7,367 nucleotides of DNA from an uncultured Actinomycetes bacterium (GCA_903845465.1 CAIMXQ010000054.1:1-7367), one strand, 5' to 3'. Positions 1 through 6,531 are shown, counted from the stretch's first letter. Notes: a model not told the origin generated them from the letters alone. Made by a program: numbers and translations.

Positions 1-68
1 CTCCTCAAGCGAGCTATATCACCGGTGCCATCATTCCTGTTGATGGCGGATTAGGAATGGGTCACTAA
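1..68 (+). CDS. fabG: 3-oxoacyl-[ACP] reductase FabG, C-terminal end (partial)
   Basis: Only the last 21 codons are present, beginning at position 3 in frame and ending with TAA at 66-68. The tail reads PQASYITGAIIPVDGGLGMGH. This is the characteristic C-terminus of actinobacterial FabG/MabA short-chain dehydrogenases; the stretch ending in the VDGG motif and GMGH closely resembles mycobacterial MabA. FabG reduces 3-oxoacyl-ACP to 3-hydroxyacyl-ACP with NADPH in the cytoplasmic type II fatty acid synthase. The catalytic Ser-Tyr-Lys residues lie upstream of the window and cannot be checked. The stop is two bases before the fabI start, so the genes are almost certainly co-transcribed and probably translationally coupled. 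Another SDR paralogue is possible from so short a piece, but the fabI neighbour makes FabG the best call. Confidence 0.85.
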   Translation, partial: PQASYITGAIIPVDGGLGMGH

Positions 69-70
69 TT

Positions 71-838
71 ATGGGCATCCTTCAAGGTAAAAATATTCTT
101 GTCACTGGCGTTCTCACCGATGGCTCTATCGCATTTCATATTGCCAAGATTGCACAAGAAGAAGGCGCCACTGTAGTGCTCACGGGTTTTGGCCGCGCAC
201 TCAGTCTGACGACTCGTATTGCGGGTCGACTTCCACACACTCCGCCAATCATCGAACTCGATGTGACCAATCAAGAGCACCTCGATGGATTGGCCGCCGA
301 AGTAAAGAAACATGTGCCACATCTCGATGGCGTTGTGCACTCCATTGGATTTGCACCCGAGGCAGCACTGGGTGGCAACTTCCTTAATACTGCTTGGGAA
401 GATGTTGCAACTGCAGTTCACATCTCGGCATACTCTCTTAAGTCATTGACGATGGCGTGCAAACCAACTTTTAAAGACGGTGCATCAGTAGTAGGTCTCG
501 ACTTTGATGCTCAGGTTGCATGGCCCAAGTACGACTGGATGGGCGTTGCAAAGGCAGCTCTTGAATCCACATCTCGCTACTTAGCGCGCGACCTTGGCGC
601 TGAAAATATTCGCATCAACCTTGTTGCAGCAGGTCCTATTCGCACGATGGCTGCTAAATCAATTCCGGGCTTCGATGAATTTGAAAAGGTCTGGAACGAT
701 CGCAGCCCTCTCGAATGGGATGTCACAGATCCCGTTCCTGCAGCAAAAGCAGCAGTGGCTCTCTTAAGTGATTGGTTCCCAAAGACGACAGCGGAAATCA
801 TCCATGTCGATGGCGGGCTACATGGAATGGGCGCATAA
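71..838 (+). CDS. fabI: Enoyl-[ACP] reductase (NADH), FabI/InhA family
   Basis: This 255-residue protein should catalyse the last reductive step of fatty acid elongation, trans-2-enoyl-ACP to acyl-ACP, in the cytoplasm. The N-terminal Rossmann segment GVLTDGSIAFHIA (13-25) matches the FabI/InhA nucleotide-binding pattern with its Ser19-Ile20-Ala21. HSIG lies at 90-93. The catalytic pair is Tyr154 and Lys161 (Tyr-x6-Lys), with Phe145 and Met157 at the positions of InhA Phe149 and Met161. AAGPIRT precedes the substrate-binding loop, and HVDGG is near the C-terminus. Overall similarity is closest to mycobacterial InhA (269 aa). The protein is shorter mainly because the substrate loop between PIRT and the following Trp is about ten residues shorter, which suggests ordinary-length acyl chains rather than mycolate precursors. 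The ATG is two bases after the fabG stop. The nearest purine-rich run, AGGA at 53-56, is too far to be a good Shine-Dalgarno site, so coupling to fabG is likely. Confidence 0.95.
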   Translation: MGILQGKNILVTGVLTDGSIAFHIAKIAQEEGATVVLTGFGRALSLTTRIAGRLPHTPPIIELDVTNQEHLDGLAAEVKKHVPHLDGVVHSIGFAPEAALGGNFLNTAWEDVATAVHISAYSLKSLTMACKPTFKDGASVVGLDFDAQVAWPKYDWMGVAKAALESTSRYLARDLGAENIRINLVAAGPIRTMAAKSIPGFDEFEKVWNDRSPLEWDVTDPVPAAKAAVALLSDWFPKTTAEIIHVDGGLHGMGA

Positions 839-1063
839 CGCTAGCTAGATTTACGCACGGATTTTCTATTCCCAGCCCGGTCAGGTAGCCTTACCCACAG
901 ACCAGTAGCCTCGGCTGCTGCAAGAGGAGCTCACCGCTCCCACCTCTACTGCTTCGGCGGATTGGTTAGTCGGAAGTAGACCTGTCAAAGGTTTTACTCT
1001 CTCTATGCGGTGCGCGATTTCTGCGGCAACTTGGATACTCAAGAACCGAACATAGGAGCAGAA
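839..1063 (+). promoter_or_regulatory. Structured leader region upstream of infC
   Basis: This 225-nt gap is the longest non-coding stretch in an otherwise compact window. It contains a run of predicted local hairpins. GGTC/GACC (879-882 with 900-903) encloses GGTA/TACC (884-887 with 892-895). CAGTAGC/GCTGCTG (903-909 with 914-920, one G-U pair) has a CTCG loop. GGAGC/GCTCC (926-930 with 936-940) is next. CTGC/GCGG (949-952 with 957-960) has a UUCG tetraloop. infC operons in other bacteria are autoregulated through leader RNA by L20 and through the start codon by IF3, so a cis-regulatory leader here is plausible. The class is not one I recognise. No convincing -35/-10 pair is visible; TAGATT at 846-851 is a weak -10 candidate. 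The region ends with the infC Shine-Dalgarno. Confidence 0.6.
1054..1058 (+). promoter_or_regulatory. Shine-Dalgarno site that selects the ATC start of infC
   Basis: AGGAG lies at 1054-1058, five bases before ATC at 1064-1066, which is ideal spacing. No comparable site precedes the in-frame GTG at 1010. The translation from the ATC begins directly with the conserved IF3 N-terminus TTEPRINDRIR. This site therefore decides the start. Confidence 0.8.
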
Positions 1064-1654
1064 ATCACAACAGAGCCGCGCATTAACGACCGTATCCGCA
1101 CACCCCAGATTCGTCTCATCAATTACACCGGTGAACAAGTTGGAGTAGTAGATATCGAAGCAGCGCTAGCAATGGCAGATGAAATCGGATTAGATCTCGT
1201 TGAGATCGCGCCCGAAGCAAATCCGCCAGTGTGCAAGATCATGGACTTCGGCAAGTACAAGTACCAAGAGGCACAGAAAGCTCGCGAAGCACGTCAGAAC
1301 CAGACCCACATTGTGGTGAAGGAAGTGCGAATGACACCAAAGATCGAAAATCACGATTACGAGACTAAGCGCTCAGCAGTCGAGAAATTCCTCAAAGGTG
1401 GCGACAAGGTAAAGATCACGATGAAGTTCCGTGGCCGTGAACAAACACGTCCAGAGCTTGGGTTCAAACTCTTGCAACGTCTTGCAGAAGATGTGAAAGA
1501 GATTGCATTCGTGGAGTTCGCTCCTAAGCAAGAAGGTCGACAGATGACGATGGTCCTAGGACCAACGAAGAAGAAGACGGAAGCGGTAGCAGAACAGAAG
1601 GCGGCGCGAGCTGCCAAAGTAAAGGCTGCTGAAGAAGAAGCAGCTGCACACTAG
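1064..1654 (+). CDS. infC: Translation initiation factor IF-3, with ATC start codon
   Basis: IF-3 binds the 30S subunit, keeps it apart from 50S, and proofreads initiator tRNA and start-codon choice. Starting at ATC the protein is 196 residues, close to the family norm. The N-domain starts at PRINDRIR (5-12) and carries the IF-3 signature KIMDFGKYKY (58-67) followed by the linker QKAREARQNQ. The C-domain runs through VVKEVRMTPKI, KFRGREQTRPELG (121-133) and MTMVLGPTKKK (161-171). An Ala/Lys/Glu-rich tail ends the protein. An in-frame GTG at 1010 would add 18 non-conserved residues and has no ribosome binding site, so I reject it. ATC is a non-canonical start of the kind IF-3 itself discriminates against; E. 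coli infC uses ATT. This points to translational autocontrol. rpmI follows after 33 bases. Confidence 0.96.
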   Translation: MTTEPRINDRIRTPQIRLINYTGEQVGVVDIEAALAMADEIGLDLVEIAPEANPPVCKIMDFGKYKYQEAQKAREARQNQTHIVVKEVRMTPKIENHDYETKRSAVEKFLKGGDKVKITMKFRGREQTRPELGFKLLQRLAEDVKEIAFVEFAPKQEGRQMTMVLGPTKKKTEAVAEQKAARAAKVKAAEEEAAAH

Positions 1655-1687
1655 TTTTCACAACGACGAAGTAACAGGAGAAGATAA

Positions 1688-1885
1688 ATGCCAAAGATGA
1701 AAACCCACAGTGGTGCGAAGAAGACCTTCCGCGTCACAGGTACAGGAAAGATCATGCACGAGCGTGCAGGCAAGCGCCACCTTTTGGAGCACAAGTCATC
1801 ACGCGTTACTCGTCGTTTGAGCCAAGAATCATCAGCAAAGTCAACAGTCACAATGACAGCCAAGCGCATGCTTGGTTTGAAGTAA
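1688..1885 (+). CDS. rpmI: 50S ribosomal protein L35
   Basis: This small, very basic 65-residue protein matches bL35 in length and sequence. It has MPKMKTHSGAKKTFRVTGTGK at the N-terminus and AGKRHLLEHKSSRVTRRL (27-44) in the middle, the conserved core of the family. bL35 binds 23S rRNA in the large subunit. AGGAG at 1676-1680 sits seven bases before the ATG, a clear ribosome binding site. It lies between infC (33-nt gap) and rplT (12-nt gap), the classical IF3-L35-L20 operon. In E. coli, L20 represses this part of the operon at the translational level. I see no obvious separate regulatory structure in the short infC-rpmI spacer here. Confidence 0.97.
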   Translation: MPKMKTHSGAKKTFRVTGTGKIMHERAGKRHLLEHKSSRVTRRLSQESSAKSTVTMTAKRMLGLK

Positions 1886-1897
1886 GGGAGTCGACCA

Positions 1898-2257
1898 ATG
1901 AGAGTCAAGCGCGGAGTACACGCAGCAAAGAAGCGTCGCACAACTCTTGAGCGTGCAGCCGGATATCGCGGTCAACGTTCACGTCTTTTCACAAAGGCGA
2001 AGGAGCAAGTTACGCACTCAATGGTTTACGCCTTCAACGATCGTAAAGATAAGAAGGGCGATTTCCGTCAGCTATGGATTCAGCGTATTAACGCTGCAGC
2101 TCGCGAAAATGGAATGACATACAACCGCTTCATTCAGGGTCTCAAGGCATCTGGCCTTGAAGTAGATCGTCGCGTTCTTTCAGATATCGCAACGAATGAT
2201 CCAGCAGCATTTAAGGTTCTCGTGGATGTTTCACGCAAGAACCTTCCTGCAGCATAA
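1898..2257 (+). CDS. rplT: 50S ribosomal protein L20
   Basis: This 119-residue basic protein is bL20, an early 50S assembly protein that binds 23S rRNA and in several bacteria represses its own operon. Its N-terminus MRVKRGVHAAKKRRTTLERAAGYRG is the extended basic arm. The globular part contains the L20 signature around KKGDFRQLWIQRINAAARENG (52-72) and the conserved YNRFIQGLK (75-83). Length and sequence are typical, with no sign of truncation. GGGAG at 1886-1890 lies directly after the rpmI stop and seven bases before the ATG, so it is a good ribosome binding site. The downstream methyltransferase starts 13 bases after the stop, with a strong inverted repeat immediately beyond. Confidence 0.97.
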   Translation: MRVKRGVHAAKKRRTTLERAAGYRGQRSRLFTKAKEQVTHSMVYAFNDRKDKKGDFRQLWIQRINAAARENGMTYNRFIQGLKASGLEVDRRVLSDIATNDPAAFKVLVDVSRKNLPAA

Positions 2258-2270
2258 GTAATACATACCA

Positions 2271-3056
2271 ATGATTGAGAGCCTTCACTCGCCACATGTT
2301 GCGCGAGTGAAGGCTCTTATTGGTTCTAAGGGTGCAAAGGAGCGTCGAGAACAAGGCCTCTTTGTCGCCGAAGGTGTGCAATGTGCACGCGAGGCTCTGA
2401 CATCAAACAGCGGGCCGCAATTAAAGCTTCTCTACGGTACAGAATCTGGCCTCTCAAAAATTTCTGAGCTCGACCTTACGAGCGTTGAGATCATTGAAGT
2501 AAGCGACGCGGTTATGAAAGCCATGTCAGATACCGTCTCACCACAGGGTTTAATCTCACTCTGTTACAAACCTGATGTCGACTTTGCAGAATTATCGGCC
2601 ACAGGTTCTTCGCGATTTATCTACTTGCATGAAATTCAAGACCCCGGAAACGCTGGAACAATTCTGCGTACCGCCGATGCTATGGGCATTTCAGCTGTGA
2701 TCACATCACCCGACTCAGTCGATATGTACTCACCTAAGGTCGTTCGTGCGACTGCTGGTTCTCTATGGAACATTCCAGTATTTGAAGGTATTGCATTTAA
2801 TCGCGTCGATAAGCAATTCCCATCAATTGCCAAATTTCTTCTCTCTTCCCATGCAAAGAAATCAATTCTGGATATCTCGGTTTCTGGAGATTGCGTAGCG
2901 ATCTTTGGAAATGAAGCCAGGGGAGTAGATGCAGCAGCGCTGGGAGCAAGCGTTACTGAAGTGACTATTCCAATGGCCGGACGTGCCGAGAGTCTCAACT
3001 TATCTGCTGCCGCTTCCATCGTTATGTTCACCCTTTCTTCAAAGGTGGCAGGTTAG
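2271..3056 (+). CDS. TrmH/SpoU-family RNA 2'-O-methyltransferase
   Basis: This 261-residue SPOUT methyltransferase is predicted to move a methyl group from SAM to a ribose 2'-OH in rRNA or tRNA. An N-terminal substrate-binding region (about 1-100) has the pattern S-x-x-x-P-x-V through FVAEG (31-35). The C-terminal knotted domain carries all three SpoU motifs. Motif 1 is DPGNAGTILRTADAMG (124-139, with Asn127 and Arg133). Motif 2 is IFGNEARGV (211-219). Motif 3 is IPMAGRAESLNLSAAAS (233-249, with Ser241 and Asn243). The position directly after rplT matches mycobacterial tsnR, but the target nucleotide cannot be deduced, so I give no symbol. The ATG at 2271 keeps the conserved N-terminus. No Shine-Dalgarno is visible before it, and a 15-bp inverted repeat covers codons 3 to 16. 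Expression may therefore be low, or may depend on translation of rplT. Confidence 0.92.
   Translation: MIESLHSPHVARVKALIGSKGAKERREQGLFVAEGVQCAREALTSNSGPQLKLLYGTESGLSKISELDLTSVEIIEVSDAVMKAMSDTVSPQGLISLCYKPDVDFAELSATGSSRFIYLHEIQDPGNAGTILRTADAMGISAVITSPDSVDMYSPKVVRATAGSLWNIPVFEGIAFNRVDKQFPSIAKFLLSSHAKKSILDISVSGDCVAIFGNEARGVDAAALGASVTEVTIPMAGRAESLNLSAAASIVMFTLSSKVAG
2278..2317 (+). repeat. Perfect 15-bp inverted repeat (strong hairpin) at the rplT/methyltransferase boundary
   Basis: AGAGCCTTCACTCGC at 2278-2292 is exactly complementary to GCGAGTGAAGGCTCT at 2303-2317, with a 10-nt loop (2293-2302). A G-U pair (2277-2318) and a U-A pair (2276-2319) can extend it to 17 pairs. It begins five bases after the methyltransferase start codon and lies wholly in coding sequence. 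The 3' flank CTTATTGG lacks a real U-run, so it is not a canonical intrinsic terminator. It could be an attenuating hairpin, an RNase processing or 3'-end stabilising structure for the ribosomal protein mRNA, or a brake on methyltransferase translation. Confidence 0.85.
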
Positions 3057-3059
3057 AAT
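3054..3059 (+). promoter_or_regulatory. Candidate -10 element of a leaderless pheS promoter
   Basis: TAGAAT at 3054-3059 matches the TATAAT consensus at five of six positions. It contains the TAG stop codon of the methyltransferase. It ends seven bases before the pheS ATG, the spacing expected if transcription starts at the A of the start codon. No Shine-Dalgarno is present in the spacer AATTACCTCC, which fits a leaderless mRNA. No good -35 hexamer is seen. Confidence 0.5.
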
Positions 3060-3066
3060 TACCTCC

Positions 3067-4074
3067 ATGAATCCGGCAGATATCGCATCGTGGATTAGCG
3101 ATGCTCAGAAAGCTTTCTCTGCCGCAGCTGACCTCGATCAACTCAAGGTCGCACGTTTAGCCCACACAGGCGATAAGGCTCCAATCTCACTTGCAAGCCG
3201 TTCACTCGGAACTCTCTCTCCAGAAGAGAAAGCGTCAGCCGGAAAACTCATTGGCGATGCAAAGGCTGCAATTGCCCAGGCACTTGCCAGCGCTACTGAA
3301 AAACTTGAAGCTTCTCGCGATGCCAAGGTTCTACTCGAAGAAGTTGTTGATATTACTTTGCCCGTCCTGCGCACTCACCGAGGTGGTCTGCACCCAATCT
3401 CTATCATCAAAAATGAGATCTCTGATTTCTTTATCGAACAAGGTTATGCCGTTGAAGAAGGTCCAGAGCTCGAATCCGGGTGGCTCAACTTTGATGCTCT
3501 CAATATTCCTGCCGACCACCCAGCGCGCACTATGCAAGATACATTTTTTATCGAACCTGTAGAATCCGGAGTAGTTCTGCGTACGCATACATCACCTGTT
3601 CAGATTCGCACGATGTTGACGCAAAAGCCACCAATTTATGTCATCTGTCCTGGTCGAACATTTCGCGCCGACGAACTCGATGCAACACATAGCCCTGTAT
3701 TCCATCAAGTAGAAGGCCTTGTCGTTGATAAGGGAATCACGATGGCTCACCTCAAGGGAACTCTCGATAACTTTGCTCGACACATGTTTGGTCCCGATGT
3801 AACAACGCGTCTTCGTCCATCCTTCTTCCCATTTACCGAACCAAGTGCTGAAGTAGATATCTTCTTCAATAATCGCTGGATCGAATGGGGCGGTTGCGGA
3901 ATGGTCAATCCAAAGGTTCTCGCTCCCTGCGGAATCGACACAGATATCTATAGCGGCTTTGCATTTGGAATGGGGCTCGAACGCACACTGATGGTTCGTC
4001 ATGGAATCACTGATATGCACGACATCGTTGAAGGCGACCTGCGTTTCACTCGCCAGTTTGGAGTTGGACTCTAA
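3067..4074 (+). CDS. pheS: Phenylalanyl-tRNA synthetase alpha subunit
   Basis: The 335-residue alpha subunit carries the aminoacylation active site of the heterotetrameric class II enzyme that charges tRNA-Phe. A helical N-terminal region (about 1-90, coiled-coil-like and Ala-rich) should contact tRNA. The catalytic core begins near LPVLRTHRGGLHP (98-110). Motif 2 is in FRADELDATHSPVFHQVEG (199-217). PSFFPFTEPSAEV (251-263) precedes the phenylalanine pocket GFAFGMGLER (297-306), which holds motif 3. Ala299 corresponds to the E. coli Ala294 specificity residue. I chose the ATG at 3067, which gives the normal family length. An upstream in-frame GTG at 2983 would overlap the methyltransferase by 74 bases and add non-conserved residues. 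The gap to the upstream gene is 10 bases with no Shine-Dalgarno, and a TAGAAT box suggests its own leaderless promoter. pheT follows directly. Confidence 0.96.
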   Translation: MNPADIASWISDAQKAFSAAADLDQLKVARLAHTGDKAPISLASRSLGTLSPEEKASAGKLIGDAKAAIAQALASATEKLEASRDAKVLLEEVVDITLPVLRTHRGGLHPISIIKNEISDFFIEQGYAVEEGPELESGWLNFDALNIPADHPARTMQDTFFIEPVESGVVLRTHTSPVQIRTMLTQKPPIYVICPGRTFRADELDATHSPVFHQVEGLVVDKGITMAHLKGTLDNFARHMFGPDVTTRLRPSFFPFTEPSAEVDIFFNNRWIEWGGCGMVNPKVLAPCGIDTDIYSGFAFGMGLERTLMVRHGITDMHDIVEGDLRFTRQFGVGL

Positions 4075-6531
4075 ATGCGCGCACCTTTATCGTGGATCAA
4101 AGAGTTCGTCGATATTCCCACATCGATCACCGCCGAGCAGATTTCTGATGGACTCATTCGCGTCGGATTTGAAGTGGAAGAGATCATCAAGCAAGGCGCT
4201 GATTTAACTGGCCCGCTCGTATTTGCAAAGGTTTTGAGCATTGAGGAAATCACCGAGTTTAAGAAACCGATTCGATATGTCGGAATCGATTGCGGCGAGA
4301 AAGAGACTCGCTTCGTTATTTGCGGAGCTACAAACTTTGTAGTGGGTGACCTCGTTGTGGCAGCACTTCCGGGCGCAGTATTGCCAGGAGACTTCGCAAT
4401 CGGTGCACGCGAGACTTATGGCAAAACTTCTAACGGCATGATCTGTTCTGCTCGCGAACTAGGTTTGGGTGATGATCATTCGGGGATTATGACCTTTGCA
4501 GAAGGCACAGTAAAAATTGGCGATGATGCAATCGCAGGTCTGATGATCAATGACATCATCTTCGATGTAGCAGTCAATCCTGATCGTGGATATGCACTGA
4601 GCATCCGCGGAATCGCTCGTGAAGTTGCGGGTTCTCTGGGACTGAAATACACAGATCCGGTCGACGCTTTGCGCAAACTTACATTTGCCGAGACCGGAAA
4701 GGGAGTAACGGCAAAAATTGAAGACAAGTCGACCGCCTCTGTCTTCTACCTGCGCACACTTTCACATTTCGATTCTTCAGCAACTACTCCGCTATGGATG
4801 CGCCGTCGTATCGAGAAGATGGGGATGCGCTCAATCTCACTCGTTGTCGATGTCACCAACTATGTAATGCTCGAATTAGGTCAGCCGCTCCATGCATTTG
4901 ATAAATCAAAGATCAAAGGTGGCCTCACCATTAAGCGCGCAGGTAAGGCTCAACCTTTCACGACTCTCGATGGCCAAGTGCGCCAACTCGATCCCGATGA
5001 CCTCATGGTCTGTGATGATGCGCAACCACTCGCACTTGCAGGAACTATGGGTGGTGCAACCTCTGAGATTTCTGAAACAACTACAGAGATAGCCCTCGAA
5101 GCAGTGCGCTTTGATCCCATTTGCGTTGCAAAGAATTCACGTCGTCATAAGTTGTCATCTGAAGCATCGCGACGCCTCGAGCGCAGCGTTGATCCCTCCC
5201 TCGCTCAATATGCCTCTGCTCGCTTTGTGCAATTGCTGACTGAAAACAGTTCAGCAGTCCATGTTGCAACCGTTGTCGATGGGGAACCTATTTTCTCACC
5301 TGTCGTAAAGCTTGATCCGGCTTATATATCTCGCACACTGGGCGTTGAAGTGGCACCTGCCACGATCGCCGAGGTTCTTCGAACCATCGGGTGTGATGTC
5401 AATGAGAAGAGCTTTGAGGTAGATCCGCCTGCATGGCGTTCAGATCTTCTTACACCTGCTGACTTCACCGAAGAAGTAGCGCGCATGATTGGCTACGACA
5501 AGATTCCATCTATCTTGCCGCCTCGTCCATTGCACGCATCTCTTACTCCAACGCAGAAGCGTCGTCGTGCGATAGCGCAGATGCTGGCAAGTCGAGGGTT
5601 AGCTGAGGTACAGACCTTTCCATTTACAAATCAAGAGACTATTGATTCGATGGGCTTTGTCGGCGAACGCGCTGCAACATATCGAATTGCGAATCCTATG
5701 TCTGAAGAATTTCCATTGATGCGTGTGCATCTCGTTCCAGGTCTGGTTGAAGTTGCACAGCGCAATATCAGCCGCGGCGCAAAAGATTTCGCTATTTTCG
5801 AGATGGGCTCAATTTTCCGTAGTTCACAAAAATTGGTTCCATTCATCTCGCCAGATATTTCCAAGCGACCTGACCAGAAGATCATCGATCAAATCTTTGC
5901 AAGCGTTCCTCCTCAGGCGTATCACGTTGCTGGACTCTTGGTTGGAAAAGTTGAGAATGAAGATTGGCAAGGCAAAGCTCGCGCATATACATGGCAAGAT
6001 GCAATCGCATACGCGCAAGACATCCTGCAACTGTGTAATCTTCAATGGACTGTAAAACGTTCTGACTTTGCTCCATGGCATCCTGGTCGCTGTGCAGAAC
6101 TCATTATTGATGGCAAGGCTGTCGCACATGCCGGCGAGCTCCACCCACGCATCGTTGCAAAATATGGATTGCCTGAACGTTCAGTCGCCTTTGCTGTGGG
6201 CCTAAGTGCGCTCCCAGATTCAGGCCTTGTTCGTCCAACAACTGTTGGCACTATGCCTGCAGCCCTCCAAGATGTTGCGCTCATTGTTGACGCAGATGTC
6301 ACATCAGCCCAAGTGGAGACGGCACTTCGGGCAGGTGCTGGCGAGCTCCTTGAATCCATCACTCTCTTTGATCGCTACGACAAACTGGGCGATGGAAAGA
6401 TTTCACTCGCTTTCTCATTGGTATTCCGAGCGCCCGATCGCACGCTGACCGGCGCAGAAGTCACGGCCATGCGGGAATCCGCAGTCGCTGCCGCCGTTAA
6501 AGCCACAGGGGCTATTCTCCGTACTGCATAA
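4075..6531 (+). CDS. pheT: Phenylalanyl-tRNA synthetase beta subunit
   Basis: This 818-residue subunit has the normal bacterial length and complete domain order. B1 is at the N-terminus (MRAPLSWIKEFVDI). The EMAP/OB tRNA-binding domain has VICGATN (81-87) and GMICSARELGLG (121-132). The B3/B4 editing domain contains SLVVDVTNYVMLELGQPLHAFD (255-276), with His273 in the HAFD motif. B5 covers about 405-480 and ends in EEVARMIGYDKIP (466-478). A catalytic-like core that lacks aminoacylation activity follows. A C-terminal FDX-ACB anticodon-binding domain runs from about 725, with FDRYDKLGDGKISLAFSLVFR (765-785). The beta subunit recognises tRNA-Phe and hydrolyses misacylated Tyr-tRNA-Phe. Its ATG abuts the pheS TAA with no gap. 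GGAG at 4060-4063 and GGA at 4066-4068 lie inside the pheS end, so translational coupling is expected. Its stop codon lies inside the first ARG-box-like operator. Confidence 0.97.
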   Translation: MRAPLSWIKEFVDIPTSITAEQISDGLIRVGFEVEEIIKQGADLTGPLVFAKVLSIEEITEFKKPIRYVGIDCGEKETRFVICGATNFVVGDLVVAALPGAVLPGDFAIGARETYGKTSNGMICSARELGLGDDHSGIMTFAEGTVKIGDDAIAGLMINDIIFDVAVNPDRGYALSIRGIAREVAGSLGLKYTDPVDALRKLTFAETGKGVTAKIEDKSTASVFYLRTLSHFDSSATTPLWMRRRIEKMGMRSISLVVDVTNYVMLELGQPLHAFDKSKIKGGLTIKRAGKAQPFTTLDGQVRQLDPDDLMVCDDAQPLALAGTMGGATSEISETTTEIALEAVRFDPICVAKNSRRHKLSSEASRRLERSVDPSLAQYASARFVQLLTENSSAVHVATVVDGEPIFSPVVKLDPAYISRTLGVEVAPATIAEVLRTIGCDVNEKSFEVDPPAWRSDLLTPADFTEEVARMIGYDKIPSILPPRPLHASLTPTQKRRRAIAQMLASRGLAEVQTFPFTNQETIDSMGFVGERAATYRIANPMSEEFPLMRVHLVPGLVEVAQRNISRGAKDFAIFEMGSIFRSSQKLVPFISPDISKRPDQKIIDQIFASVPPQAYHVAGLLVGKVENEDWQGKARAYTWQDAIAYAQDILQLCNLQWTVKRSDFAPWHPGRCAELIIDGKAVAHAGELHPRIVAKYGLPERSVAFAVGLSALPDSGLVRPTTVGTMPAALQDVALIVDADVTSAQVETALRAGAGELLESITLFDRYDKLGDGKISLAFSLVFRAPDRTLTGAEVTAMRESAVAAAVKATGAILRTA

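Noticed and set aside
978..995. AGACCT/AGGTTT stem followed by TTTA as an intrinsic terminator or attenuator of infC
   Set aside because: The stem has only six pairs including a G-U, and the following sequence TACTCTCTCT is not a U-run.
1003..1058. CTATG (1003-1007) pairing with CATAG (1051-1055) to hide the infC Shine-Dalgarno
   Set aside because: Only five contiguous pairs close a loop of more than 40 bases; this is too weak to claim without folding or covariation.
1010..1063. N-terminal extension of IF-3 from a GTG at 1010
   Set aside because: There is no ribosome binding site before it, the 18 extra residues do not look like IF-3, and a well-placed Shine-Dalgarno serves the ATC at 1064.
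2983..3066. N-terminal extension of PheS from a GTG at 2983
   Set aside because: It would overlap the conserved motif 3 coding region of the methyltransferase and add residues foreign to PheS; the ATG at 3067 gives the normal length.
3061..3066. ACCTCC before pheS, resembling the 16S anti-Shine-Dalgarno
   Set aside because: It is the wrong strand sense for a ribosome binding site, and a short match like this is readily chance.
3592..4020. Antisense open frame of 142 codons opposite pheS, and similar antisense frames elsewhere
   Set aside because: They lie opposite well-supported conserved genes, show no recognisable domain, and are expected as shadows of their codon bias.
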